DNA from: Morella rubra | Lineage: Eukaryota; Streptophyta; Magnoliopsida; Fagales; Myricaceae | Length of the DNA: 64,000 nucleotides | Direction of reading: 5' to 3' | NCBI GenBank assembly: GCA_003952965.2 | Contig: CM025854.1 | Span: 15,416,247-15,480,246, forward strand | Shown: positions 10,540-22,347 of the stretch, one piece after another | How positions within the stretch are numbered: position 1 is the first letter of the stretch | Layout of the letters: every line of letters starts with the position of its first letter | The notes under the pieces: generated by a model | Told to the model about the DNA's origin: nothing | What the model saw: the letters and a program-made list of their open reading frames with translations, nothing else | Database searches by the model: none | Program-made: the position numbers and the translations under genes

Positions 10540-12640
10540 TTAAGGAGTCTCCTTCCTTGGATGAGGGAGAAGATGGTACGTCTTGTACTTTGGTTAGAAG
10601 TTTAGTGACTGATCGTCCGAATGAATAAATCTGGAGTTAGGATGATGATTTTTAGATTATGGCACTTTGTTCCTAAGCTTGAAGTGACGGAGGTGGAGGG
10701 TTCTAGATTCATCTTTAGCTTTCCTTCATCTCATTTTCGGGATCGTATATTGGATTAAAGTCCTTGGAATATCAAGGGATGTTTATTGGTGCTAAAGCCA
10801 TGGGATAGTGATGAATCGGTGGAGGAGGTTCATCTGGAGATTATTCCTCTTTGGATTCAAGTGCATGGTTTGCCTCTGAATCTCTCTACTAAGGAGGAGG
10901 CGTTTTTTGCTGGCAGTTGAGTGGGTGAGGTGATTGAGGTGGATTTTAGGTCTACAAAATGCATTTGGCCAACTAAGTTCATTCGTGTTTGAGTAACTGT
11001 GAACAACATCACTTTGTCCTGGGTTTTTTAGGAATCGAGAGAATAAACTACCGATCTAGATTCAATTTCGGTATGAAGGTATCTCTGATTCCTGTTTTAA
11101 TTGTGGAAAGCTAGGGCATACAGTTAACTTCTGTTCATCTTTGTCAGAAGCAAGGATGAAACCTAATGTGTTTAGCTCTGTTTTGAAAGTGGAAGTTAAC
11201 GATTATCGGATTTTTTCTGGTCCTGAAGAGCTTGTTAAGAAAATTAAGGAACTCAATATTGCTAAAAATTAGAGTAATACTACTGAGGAGTCTAAAGCAG
11301 ATTTAGCTTTTGAATCTGGTTGCTAAGATGGGGGTTCAGTGCCTATGTCTAAGGTAGTGGAGGAGAAAGGTTATATGAGGGAGGTTAGGGAGGAGGCTAG
11401 TATTCAAAAAGTTGATATTGAGATTCTTGTGGTTTTTACAGGTGAGGAATTGGTGAATGAGGCATTACATATGTTTTCACGTACTGATCTGGGGTCCACT
11501 GGTGAGATCCTTGATTTTGTGAAAGAGAGTGGTGGGGCTAATGTCCTGTATAAGGATAAGCCAGAGGTGGTTAGTGTAATGACTAAATTGCAAGACCATG
11601 TGGAGGTCCATGACAATTAGGGTAGTACTGTTACGGAAAGTTTGCACGAATGGGCTGGTTTAGTTGGGGCGTTTCCTGCTCAAAGGAGATGGACTAGATT
11701 GGAAGTGGATCAATGTATTCAAATTGGGCCTACTCATTTAAAAATTGATTTGCTATCTGGTCTAGATGGTGGATAAATGGGCCATGTGAAGTTAAATAAA
11801 GACCAAGAGGCTATGGATGAGAGTATTTCTAGCAGGTTCTCTATTCTAATATTTTGGTTAGAATAGAGAACCAATTTAACAAAAAAGTTAAAAAACACCA
11901 TTTAGCAGCTTATCTATTATAACAATTTTTAACATGTGAACAGTGATTCTCTATTTTTAGAGAATTACTTCACTTCACTCTTAAAATATTAATATCTATT
12001 TTTTTTTCTTTTTTTTTCTTACACTCTCCCTCTCTTTTATTTTTCTTTTATTTTTTTTTCTTTTCTTCCTTTAGATCTTACGTTTTCTTTTTCTTTTATT
12101 TTATTTTATTTTTCTTTTCTTCCTCATATCTTTAAAAATAAATATTTAAAAATATAAAATGTTAGAGAAAGAATAAAGAAATTTAAAAAATAATAATTTA
12201 AATAGAATAGTAAAAATAGATAGTTAAAATATATAAACTGTTAGGAGTATTTTTAAAAGTTAATAATTAGAATAAAGAAATGTACTTTTCAAATAAAGTC
12301 GAAAGCTAAATTTGAAGAAACTGTTACGAGCGTTTAAAGGAAACGTGGTATACTTCATCGTTTGATTTTTTAAAAGAACCTTCTGAAGGTTTGCTTTCAA
12401 AAGCTTAAGATGGTTTTTCTACGCTTTTTCCAGGATGGGGGAGGTACTACTAGGAGTGGTTTCAAAAATCCTTTGAGGATTTGGGAAGATCAATCTAAAG
12501 CTTATCTGGAAGAGAATTGGGAGGACCATGTTTCGCTGGCTGCCTAGGCTAGTAGGCATTGGAAATCTCGCAGGATGGAGTTGGGGTAGTCATCATTAGG
12601 ATAATCTCAAGGTCATCTTATGGAGGTGAACGATTTTTCT
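10540..12640 (+). pseudogene. LINE ORF1 relic with CCHC zinc knuckle
   Basis: From about 10,560 the frames read EGEDGTSCTLVRSLV, LVLKPWDSDESVEEVHLEII, PLWIQVHGLPLNLSTKEEA, then the zinc knuckle CFNCGKLGHTVNFC (C-x2-C-x4-H-x4-C, about 11,091-11,132). This is the DUF4283 plus zinc-knuckle layout of plant L1 ORF1, an RNA-binding protein that packages LINE RNA. Stops and frameshifts occur throughout. The longest intact piece is 93 residues at 11,339-11,620. An AT-rich block at about 11,835-12,400 interrupts it before the last fragment (GFKNPLRIWEDQSKA, near 12,458). Confidence 0.75.
11835..12400. mobile_element. AT-rich insertion in LINE ORF1, MITE-like candidate
   Basis: The base composition changes sharply to AT-rich between two ORF1 fragments. 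The block starts with a perfect 15-bp hairpin, GGTTCTCTATTCTAA (11835-11849) against TTAGAATAGAGAACC (11858-11872), and has a second small hairpin, GATTCTCTATTTTTAGAGAATT, near 11,945. No paired terminal repeat or TSD was found at the right side, so the class is unsure. Confidence 0.35.
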
Positions 12641-12681
12641 ATGGTTGAGGAGGCGGGTCTAACCATGCCCCCCAATCCCTA

Positions 12682-15440
12682 ATGATTACACTGTATTGGA
12701 ATTGCCGTGACTTAGCCCGGGCCACAGCAATGAGGAGACTTCGGGCACTATTCAAACAATCCAACCCAGATTACTTGTGTTTGGCAGAGACGAAATCGAT
12801 GGTTGCTTCTGGTATTTTGAATAAGGTGGGTTTTTCTTTAGTTTCTGAAGTGCCAGCACGGGGGAGTAGGGTTGGTTTGATTGTGGCTTGGCGTGTGGGG
12901 GTTGACATTGAAGTGCAGCATCAAGATTCAAACTTGATTAATCTTTTGGTATCCTCGGATCCTCCAAGTCAGCCTTGGATGCTTTCCATCATCTATGGAC
13001 CTCCATATTGGCATAAAAAAGCTGAGTTTTGGTGTAAGTTGGGTAGAATTGGTGCATCTCATAATGGCCCTTGGGCTATTATGGGGGATTTTAATTCGGT
13101 TTCTAGGCAGGCTGATAAGCGAGGAGGTCGTCCTTGGGCTTCATCCTCTGTGAATGGTTTATATCAGTTGTCGCTTCAACATGGTTTAATTGAGGTGGAT
13201 TTTGTAGGGGATTCGTACACTTAGACTAATGGGAGGGAAAGGAATGGTGCCATTTTTGAACGGCTGGACAAGGTGATTGCTAATGGCCCGTGGAGGATTT
13301 TATTTCTGCGTGCTATCTTGAAGCATCTTCCCAGATATGCTTTAGATCATGCTCCTATTTCGTTAAACACAGAAGGGGGGTCAGATGCTGGTCTAAGGCG
13401 ATTTAGATTTGAAGCATTTTGGGCAACAGATAAGAGGAGTTTTCGGGTGGTAAAAGAAGCTTGGTAGTTGGGTTGCAGAGGTTCTCCGGGGTTTATTTTG
13501 TGTGACAAAATCAAGAAAACTCGGTTGACTTTGAAATTTTGGAATAGGGAAGAATTTGGGTCCATCTAATATCGTATTAAACAACTTAAGTTGCAGCTGG
13601 ATTTTTTTTCAGCAGAGAGCAGATTTATCTTTAGGTATTGATGTAAAGAATTCCTTGCGAGTTGCTCTAGTGGAACTTCAACGTCAAGATGAAGAGTTGT
13701 GGCGTGCTAAGTCTCAAGTTACATTGTTGTCTACCCCTGACTTGAATACATGTTTTCTCCATCTTTATACAGTGATTCGAAGGTGTAAAAATTGTATTGA
13801 AGCTTTGAAGGATCATGAAGGAAGGTGGTTGTCAGGAAGGGAGGTGATTAGAGGGCATATTATTGACTATTTTCAGCAACTTTTTAGTTCCACAGCTGCT
13901 GAGAATCAAGATTCATTAGTTGATATTATTCCATCATTGATTACTCATGAGGAAAATCAAATGCTATGTTCTATACCTACTGAGAAAGAGATTTTTTCTG
14001 TTGTAAAAGGAATTGGTCCAAAAAAAGCTCCTGGTCCTGATGGGATGACTGGGTTTTTTTTTATCCGGACATATTGGACTACAATTCGTAAGGAAGTTGT
14101 GAGTATGGAATATAATTTTTTTAGATCTGGATTTTTGCCACGACAGTTGAATCACACACTTATTGTGCTTATTCCCAAAGTGGCAAGTCCAATGCTCATT
14201 ACTCATTATAGGCCGATTAGCCTATGTAATGTAGCGTATAAGGTAATTACCAAGTTGTTGTTAGATTGTTTGCGTGCCGTTATGGGAAAATTAATTTATT
14301 TTCCTCAAGCTGCGTTTGTTCCTGGAAGATCTATTCAAGAGAACACAGCTATAGCGCAGGAGCTTTTTCATTCTATGAAAATGAAGAAAGGGAGGAAGGG
14401 TCTTGCTGCTATTAAAATTGATATGAAGTGCACATATGATCGGTTGGAATGGCATTTTATTATGCGTGTTCTTCATGCGTTTGGATTTGATCCTTATTGG
14501 ATTCAATTGATTCAGCAGTGTCTCTTTACAGTTTCTTTTTCGGTGTTGCTGAATGGGTTGCCTCTTGGATTTTTTCGGCCTCAGCATGGGGTAAGACAGG
14601 GTGATCCCATATCTCATTTCTTGTTTATCTTGTGCGCAAAAACTATTACAAGGTTGGCTCCCAAAGTAGAACAGGATGGAAGACTACTTGGAGTGAAGGT
14701 AGCTCAGCTTGCTACCTCTATTTCTCATCTAATGTTTGCTGATGATTTGATTTTTTTCATTAGAGCAAATCTTAGGGAGGTTAGAACTGTTAAAAATCTG
14801 CTTGAGCAATATGAAGTTTGGTCTAGTCAAAAGATTAATATTCTCAAGCCTTCCATTGCTTTTAGCCGTAATACTCTTGCATCTGTTCAGACTGCCATTT
14901 GTGAGGAATTTAATCTCAAGAAGATGAGATTGGGGAGTAAATATCTGGGTTTTCCTTTAATCATGCCAAGATCTAAAGTCCAAACTTTTCAACAGCTTCG
15001 AGAACGTATTTGTCAAAAACTCTCTGGTTGGAAATCAAAAGTCTTGTCGCAGGCTGGGAGGACTGTGTTGCTGCGAGTGACGGCGTCGACTCTCCCACAA
15101 TACCAGATGGCTTCTTTTTTGTTACCAAAATCTTGATGCAAGAAAGTGGATAGTTTGTTTAAAAATTTCTTCTGGGGATTTAAAGAGTCTGATGGGCATA
15201 GGTATACTCCAGTGGCTTGGAGTAAGATTTATGTCCCAAAGCAATGGGGTGGAGTGGGGGGTTAGGAGATTTTAAAATCCCCTGATCAACTTTGGGCTCG
15301 GGTTCTTAAGGCAAAATATTTTTGATCTGGAAATTTTTTTGAGTTATAGTGGGGACGGAGTTCATCTTGGACTTGGCAGGGGTTATTGCATTTTCGTGAG
15401 TTGCTGCAACAAGGGATTGGTTATTCTCTTAGGTTGGAAG
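12682..15440 (+). pseudogene. LINE ORF2: AP endonuclease and reverse transcriptase, broken
   Basis: The N-terminal endonuclease (12,682-13,470) shows ITLYWNCRDL, LAETKS, IYGPPYW and MGDFNSVSRQADKRGG. A TAG at 13,222-13,224 replaces the expected Trp before TNGRERNGA. The reverse transcriptase (13,556-15,136, 526 open residues) shows KAPGPDGMTG, YRPISLCNVAYKVITKLL, AAFVPGRSI, motif A with IDMKCTYDRLEW, GVRQGDPIS and the catalytic FADD in LMFADDLIFF. ORF2 nicks target DNA and primes reverse transcription there. After 15,136 the frame decays (FKNFFWGFKES, YVPKQWGGVGG) and stops before the usual C-terminal zinc-binding region. Confidence 0.9.
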
Positions 15441-15550
15441 GTTGATTGATTTGGAGTTAAATGCTTGGTTCTTGGTTTGAAGATGGTCGTCCTGTTAGAA
15501 GGATTGAGGCTGAAGTATTTCCTGCTAATTTCTCTATGCAGATTTGTTTT

Positions 15551-15565
15551 GAAGTTTGTTCTTGT
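15551..15565. repeat. Right target-site duplication of the LINE
   Basis: GAAGTTTGTTCTTGT matches 3131-3145 exactly. The Gypsy frame resumes inside it as KFVLV followed by a T-tract and DILVYSK in a shifted frame. Confidence 0.85.
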
Positions 15566-16435
15566 TTTTTTTTTTTTATGACATATTGGTGTATAGTAAG
15601 AGGTAGGCTCAGCATTTATAGCACCTATAATTAACCTTGACTCTCTTGCACCAGCACCAGCTATTTGTTAAGAGGTCCAAGTGTCGTTTTGGTTGCTCGG
15701 AAATTGAATACCTTGGGCATATAATATTAGATCAAAGAGTGAGAGCTGACCCTATGAAGTTACAGTCAATGGTGAGTTGGCCTAGCTACAGGATGTTAAA
15801 ATCCTTACGCAGATTTTTCGGCTTGACGGGGTATTAATGCAAATTTATACAAGGATATAGGTCCATTGCAGCACCACTGACTCAATTGTTAAAGAAAAAT
15901 GGGTTTAAATGGACGGAAGTTGCCACCGAAGCATTCATGAAACTAAAGGGAGCTGTTACTAACCCTCCAATACTTGGCTCTACCAGATTTCACTAAGGCC
16001 TTTATAATAGATTGTGATGCCTCAGGAGTGTTAATGAAAGAGCAGAGACCCATAGCATATTTTAGTCAAGCATTGAAGGGAAGAATGCTCATTATGTCTA
16101 CTTACGAGTGAAAGCTAGTCTAGCATTGAAGTCTAAGAATGCCATTAAGACAGGAGACATTAAGAAGTAGAGACCTTATTTGTTAGGACAGACCTTTAAG
16201 GTTAAGACAGATCAACAAAGCCTTGAGCACTTGCTGGAACAGAAGGTTGGTACTCCCTTACAACAGAAATTGATTACCAAATTACTGGGGTATGGAGGCT
16301 TTAAGGTTGATGATCGCAGAAGAGAAGGGTAAAGGCGCAATCTTGATAGAACGGAGAGATGGAGGAGAGAGGATAGAAAGGCTTGCGAATTATCTAGTCA
16401 AAGTGGGGACTGAAGACTTGCTTTGGCCTTATTAG
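15551..16435 (+). pseudogene. Gypsy RT end and RNase H remnant
   Basis: The frame resumes with KFVLV and DILVYSK, then HQHQLFVKRSKCRFGCSEIE, YLGHIILDQRVRADPMKL, SLRRFFGLTGY, IAAPLTQLLKKNGFKWTEVA and RNase H pieces (FIIDCDASG, RPIAYFSQALKG, FKVKTDQQSLEHLLEQKV). It ends with GERIERLANYLVKVGTEDL, a segment that normally lies just before the integrase. No integrase or chromodomain follows, so the element is internally deleted or cut. The region is non-functional. Confidence 0.85.
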
Positions 16436-17150
16436 TTTACATTTCAATTAAAGGGCCAAGTGTCTTGGGCCATTAGTTAAGTTTGGCCTATATGGCTGGG
16501 CTTAACCCAACCCAATGGTATTTCTAGTATCCAACCCATGCGTAGGATTAGAGCTTATTAAATTCTTGTTTGGCATTTTCGTTCTCAAGCAAGTAAATAG
16601 AATCTGAAAAGACAAGAAACCTAGGAGGGTTGCTAACTCGAGTCAGCATTATCCCATGTATTTTCCTATTTGAGATCAATACACAATAATTGAGAAAAGA
16701 TTGTGTTCAATGAAGTCACGTTCAAAGAGCTTCAAAGCACCGGTCCAGATTCAATTGAATAAATCTAACGTCTAAGTTTCGCCACATCATTTAATGAATT
16801 GATGAACATCATTTAATGAATTGATGACCGGCTTGGCTCTTTTTTTGGTTCATCTTTGACTTTTGCTTACAACAAATTCTTTCGAACATGCGGCTTTTGC
16901 TTACAACCAATTCTTTCAAACTTGTGGAACGCGCTTCTTTCCTACTCCCCTATTTTCTCCAACTTCGTGCTTCTTCCTACTCAGTTTTCTCCAACTCAAC
17001 ATTTTCTCTCCAGCTTCCAGTGCACTCAGCAATACTTGTGGGCCAAAAACATCTAAAACTTCAAGGGGGTGGACGAGGAGTTACTGCCAGTGGTGCTAAC
17101 CCCATTATTGGTCTTCTTCAGATTCCGACTTCTCTTTAAATATAAACGAG
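16436..17150. other. Gypsy tail or LTR-like sequence with two small tandem repeats
   Basis: The sequence after the RNase H remnant is non-coding and may include an LTR end (TTGGCATTTTCGTTCTC near 16,570). A perfect 22-bp tandem pair, ACATCATTTAATGAATTGATGA, lies at 16,784-16,827. An imperfect 34-bp pair starting CTTTTGCTTACAAC lies at 16,860-16,927. The overlapping short ORFs here show no recognisable domain. Confidence 0.5.
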
Positions 17151-18544
17151 TAGGCTCTGTATAGACCATTCCGTCAGCATGAGCCTTGACTGCTAGTTGA
17201 CATAAGTCTTGCAAAGTAAGTGGTTCTACTACCTATATAGGTTTTTATTTGTTATATTGTATATTCTATCTGTAAGTTTTTAAAAAATCATTTCCTAACT
17301 TAATAAGGCATTTTCATCCCCACATCGATGCTCTTCAATTCCTGATTTTGGAAAGGAATTTTTTTTGGCTATTCTGGGGATGCTGCTTCCAATTGGCTAA
17401 AGAGAGCCGTGGATGCACTTACCTCACTAGCATTTGCTTTTCACCGAAAAAGGCTTTAAAATCAGATTACACAATATAAGGCCCGTAACTCAATAGTTTT
17501 CCATGCATGGGATTTAGGGAGTGGTATCAGGAATTAAATTTGGCCCAGTTGTAGCTTTTCGTTTGTAGCGAGGAGCACTTGGGAGTTGATGTACGTAGAT
17601 TCTAAGTTGCATAGGAAGCAGTGGCCAGCTTTGACTGGGTGTCTGAACTCTTGTGAGGGATGAGTGTGTGATGTCTGTGATATATAATAGGCCAAAAAAA
17701 GCAACAGATGACAAGGATACCATGACCATTTTTTTTTTTGGTTAGGGTAAAATGAAGAAAGAAAAGGACATCACCTAGCACTGATTGGCTATCTAATAGT
17801 ACTTCAAATTAGTGCACAACTACCTTTACATAGTAATGCCAAATAATGAAAGGCTTTGGACTTTATTATTTACTACGTGCATTGCACACAATTCTCATGT
17901 ATACATACAAAAATCAATCTTTGTTTCTAGCTATTATAATTTAAAATGTTTCTATTGTTAGGAGCCATTATTACTAGGAGTATAAGCTACAGTAATGAAA
18001 ACTTGTTCTTATTCCTCTGCTTAATCAGTCGTACGTACTACTGAAATAGAATCATGAATCATCTCTCCACTGTCTGATATAACATGATAAGATGTCGGAA
18101 TAGATTCGTTTTTTCAGTCAAATTTATTTTCAATATGGTGTTGCTGAATTAATTCTGTTATGCTTTCTTGTCGCAGAGTACTCATCTAGCAAAAAATTAA
18201 ACAGATTAATTGGATGTGAACTGATAGTGTTAGAATTGCCGACTTGTTTGAATTGGAGCAACGAACTGGTGAGCCGTTACAATGTTGTCACTTTACATGT
18301 TTAATGTTTGTTCTTGCTAATCTTGCTTTTCTTTATTCTTTTTTATTTGTAGCGATTTTGTGTCTTTTACTAATTTGGGTCATTAAATTTGTCAAGTTGA
18401 TAAATGTCAGAGATATAGAGCATTAACCCGAATATAAATAAGCGGGGTCTAATAGTACCTCAAACTTGGAAGGTTCATCAATTTTTTGGCCTATTTGTGG
18501 ATGAATTTAAATAGATCTTCATTTGTTTCATTTATATGGTTGGA
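17151..18544. other. Non-coding stretch, nothing recognised
   Basis: This 1.4-kb AT-rich stretch has only short ORFs (at most 71 residues) with no family resemblance. It may include the 5' flank of the FAR1/MULE relic that follows, but no terminal inverted repeat was identified. Confidence 0.5.
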
Positions 18545-20625
18545 TTGTGCAGGTGAAATGTTTAGGGTAGACAATAAGGAGACTGTAAATATTTGGACCT
18601 CATAGTTTAGAGATAACGAGCATGCTTACAATCGGTACAATCGTTACGCAATCAACGTTGGATTTAGCATCCATAGGTATAGGTTCAAGAATAAAGGAAA
18701 AAGGTATTATACAGTTAAAAATTTGGTGTGCCGCAAAGAAGGGTTAAGAAAAGAGAAATAACTAGTTGTGCATGTAAAGAAGGAACGACGAAATACTATA
18801 TGTGAGTGTCTTGCAAGTTTCACAATTCAACGTAATTGTGTGGGAAGTACTACAAATTTGATTGTTGTGCGCATCACAACCATGAATTAGAACCCCATCG
18901 AGAGCCCACTTGCTTCGATCACATAGATGAATCAATGAGTTGCAACATCTGGAGTGCGACGATGCAGACAAAGCAAGCATCCAGCCGAAGTTAGCACATG
19001 ATTTGATGGCGGCCCAGGCTGGAGGTGGAGACACTTGAGATTCACCAAAATGGACCTAAAAAATTATTTAAGTAGCATAAGAAGTAAGTCCACGGAGGGT
19101 GGAGTAGCTAATATACTTATTAATTGGTTTGGTGAACAACAACGATAGAATTCACAAATTTTTCTTCAAAGTTATGTGGACGATAATGAACACATAACTA
19201 TTATATTCTAGTTTGACCACAACATGCAAAATGACTATGCACTCTTTGGGGACTTTGTGTTGATTGATACCACATACAGGACAAACCACGAGCACAGGCC
19301 ATTAGGAGCATTTGTTGGAGTGAATCATCATAGGGAGCAGGTAGTGTTTCGGGGCATGCTTGTTGTTTGATGAGACAACTCAAACATTCAAGTGGCTATT
19401 TGAGACTTTTGTTAAGTGTATGGAAGGAAAGACACCCCAATCTCTTTTTACTAACCAAGATATTGGCATGCTTACTGCAATCCCTATCGCCTTACCAAAC
19501 GCACATCACTTTCTTTGCGTATGTCATATTAATTGAAATGCACTAAGGAATCTTGGTCCATTGTTTGGCAGCAAGGAATTCAAAAAAGATCGGGATAAGC
19601 TTCTATTTGATAGTGATGTAGATGATTTTGAAGTCATATTATCTAAAATGATTGAAGACCATGACCTCCAAGGCAATGAGTGGTTGCAAAAGATATATGA
19701 GAAACGTTAGAAGTGGGCCCCAACACATGTACAAAATGTTTTCTGTATAGGTTAGAGGACTATGCAGTTGAGTGAAAGTTTTAATGCAACTTAGCATAAG
19801 TATTTGAAGATAGTAATGAATGTGGCTTTATTTTTCCAACACTTTCAACGGGCAATCGATACATGCGATACAAAAAGCTTAGATCGCATTTTGAGATGCT
19901 AGACAAATTATATCTTCTGCGGACCGATGACCTACTTTGTATTCATGCTTCAAAAGTATACACCTCAAGTGTTTTGAATCTTTTTGTGGAACAAGCGAGG
20001 AAGGTTTATTGCGTTGCACTTATACCTAAGCCCTTAGGTTTATTGAAGAGGTTAAGGTACATTTGTGTAGTCCTGAGCCAACTCATGCCTGTGCAACGAC
20101 GAAGCGATATGTGATCACCACTACCAATGGGTTTCACCAATGTAGCTGCAAATACTTCAATTTTGTTGGTGTCATCTACTACCACATCATGTGGCTGATG
20201 AATTTGGGGAGAGTTATATTCTTTATCCCAGATGAGTATATTCTAAGGCGGTGGACAAGAAAGGCAAGATTGACAGTTGCATCGGAGTTTGCATCAAACA
20301 TAAGGGTTGATCCGGATTTGGAGAGGACAACCAGGCAATGAGATATAAGAACCTTTATGCTTCCACTATTTGGAAATATGAGAATGACTTGAAATCATGT
20401 GAGGTTCTCCAGCGTCACCACACTGCACTAGCTAATGAGCTTGCTCAGTTGACGTTTACCACAGAGCTAGTTGAGATTGGTGAAGTGACTGATGCTACAA
20501 AAGTAGATAGAGCTCTAGCAGCGGTTGCAAAGGTTCAACACACGGGAGCTGAAGAATCGAGGCAACAAGCGGTTAAAGAGCGTGCTGGAACAAAGGAAAA
20601 AGTCGCAAGGTGGTTAGAAGAGTAG
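18545..20625 (+). pseudogene. FAR1-related / Mutator-like transposase relic
   Basis: In changing frames the region reads like a FAR1/FHY3-family protein. The FAR1 DNA-binding domain gives HAYNRYNRYAINVGFSIH and YKFDCCAHHNHELE (18,545-18,900). The MULE transposase domain gives DYALFGDFVLIDTTYRTNHE and RPLGAFVGVNHHREQVVF (about 19,230-19,340). The SWIM zinc finger gives FHQCSCKYFNFVGVIYYHIM (about 20,130-20,190), followed by IPDEYILRRWTRKARL. A C-terminal ORF (20,338-20,625) has a helical, charged tail. FAR1-like proteins are domesticated MULE transposases that act as transcription factors in plants. Many frameshifts and stops make this copy non-functional. It could equally be an undomesticated MULE. 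Confidence 0.85.
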
Positions 20626-21900
20626 CACCCCCATAGTGTCTCAACCAGTAGCTCACCACTTACAGTTAGAGAATGATCCAGAAGTACATTGTCATACTCT
20701 ATGCTTAGATTTCATTTTACATTACTATAGTCATAACTCTCATTTTTTTTAATTCCTTATCAGGTATCATGTGAGCATTCACAACATGAACGGTATAGAA
20801 GTCTCAAAGACTTTTAGCTACACCACCCCCCCCCCCCCCACCCAAAAAAAAAAAAGATTTTCAATTTTTTTTAATATAAGGGCAAAATTGGTAGCAATCT
20901 TTGTAATGACTCCCCCAAAAATTTTGAAAAAATAAACATCAGAGGAACAAAAGGCATGAGAGAGGGAATAACTACTTTATAAGTAGACCGTCTAATTTTT
21001 AAAAGAAAAAAAATACTAAGAGTGTGCTTTTTTTACTTTTCTCTCTCTCCCTTCATTTTTTCTAAAATTGCTCCCCCCTCCCTCTTTTCTAGAGTGTCTT
21101 TCTCTCTCCCTCTTTTCCAGAGTGTTTATTTTCTACTTTTTTTTTCCTACCTCTTTTCTAAAATTCCTTTCTTCTTTCTCTTCTTTATCTACTTCTCACT
21201 ATTTATACTCTTTTGTCCAGATTTTCTCTCAATGGCCTCTCTTTTTTTTCTCTCCAACTATTTTACCTTGTATACAGAAAATAGCAAAATACATACTTAA
21301 CTCTTGGAATACAACAAACTTTTTTCTTTGCACAAAAAAAAATTCCTCTTCAAAAAGTTAGAATTCTAAATGTTATTACATTTAATATTATTGTCTTTTT
21401 TTTCTTTTCTAAAAAAACTCATTTCATTATTATTGTCTAATTAAAATATTATTGCTCTATTATTTGATGTGCCTATGTTATTTTGGCTAGATTTTAACAT
21501 TGTTTTATGCCTTTGTCAATAATTATGAGCCCTTTGTTCCGAAGATTTTAAACTTTTGATTGCATTCGGCCGCATAAGGTTTTAGTACTGATATAATAAT
21601 TAATGACTTTTTACTCGTTGAAGGAACATCCGGTTCAATTAGCGTAATCAATGAAAAGTTGGCTTTTACACTAAAGTTAAAGTTTATAATTTTTTTACAT
21701 AGTTTAGAATACGTTGTTACATTTTGATTATGTTTATTTTGATTATAATAAAAATTTGAAGGACCTAGGATTAGTCGAAGTACACGTACGATGGCCTCGA
21801 CACCCGATTAGAAAAAAAAATTTAAGCAGAAATTATATTTGGCCCCCCTTAAGGGCAAATCTTGGCTTCATCCCTGCCTTTAGGAGTATATGTTGTATTG
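20626..21900. other. Non-coding stretch with C-, A- and CT-rich tracts
   Basis: A C-rich run followed by poly(A) lies at 20,825-20,856 and a strongly pyrimidine-rich tract at about 21,027-21,230. The Phe/Ser/Leu-rich ORFs read there follow from composition and are not genes. The rest is AT-rich with no recognisable feature. Confidence 0.6.
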
Positions 21901-22057
21901 GGATTGTGTGCAGGTAGTTTGAAATTTTTTGTGTTGGTTGGATTGTGTGCAAGTGGTTTGGAATTTTTTGTTGGTTAGATTGTGTGCAGGTAGTTTGGAA
22001 TTTTTTATGTTGATTGGATTGTCTAAGGTAGTTTGAAATTTTTTGTGTTGGTTGGTT
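21901..22057. repeat. Tandem repeat, about 39-bp unit, four copies
   Basis: Four consecutive copies begin GGATTGTGTGCAGGTAGTTT or a close variant and continue through a GAATTTTTT tract to TTGGTT. They start at about 21,901, 21,940, 21,977 and 22,015. The last copy is more diverged (GGATTGTCTAAGG). Confidence 0.85.
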
Positions 22058-22347
22058 AATGAGACTTTAAAGTTATTATACATTGTCTTTATCTAGTATG
22101 TTTTATTTTATTTTTGCAACACTAGGTTTTGACTGTAACAATGGTATTCCTTTGCAATAACAACGGTATTCCTTTGCAATAAAGTGAGGGTATATAATTA
22201 GGTTTATAGGTTTTGTCTATGAATGACGAAAGTAATTTGCACGGTATGAACTGTCGTGGTATCATTATTCTATTATGTAGTGATGATAATCATTTGTTCA
22301 AGCCATATGATCTTTCCAAGTGCTAAAGAATGATGAATAACCAGACT
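22058..22347. other. Non-coding stretch, nothing recognised
   Basis: AT-rich DNA with a small direct repeat (AACAACGGTATTCCTTTGCA-like, near 22,138 and 22,160). No gene is seen. Confidence 0.5.

Larger units (their letters stand above)
3146..15550 (+). mobile_element. L1-type LINE, 3'-truncated, carrying nested insertions
   Basis: A plus-strand LINE is bounded by a perfect 15-bp TSD. Its pyrimidine-rich 5' region (3146-3230, continuing at 10,267-10,540) leads into ORF1 with a CCHC zinc knuckle and ORF2 with endonuclease and reverse transcriptase. Unlike a normal L1, it stops inside the ORF2 C-terminal coding region at TGCAGATTTGTTTT, with no 3' UTR or poly(A), before the duplicated target site. 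A hAT element (3231-10,258) accounts for over half its length. An AT-rich block (about 11,835-12,400) also interrupts ORF1. Many stops show it is dead. Confidence 0.8.

Noticed and set aside
21022-21361. Phe/Ser-rich ORFs resembling membrane proteins
   Set aside because: They follow from a pyrimidine-rich tract read in several frames.
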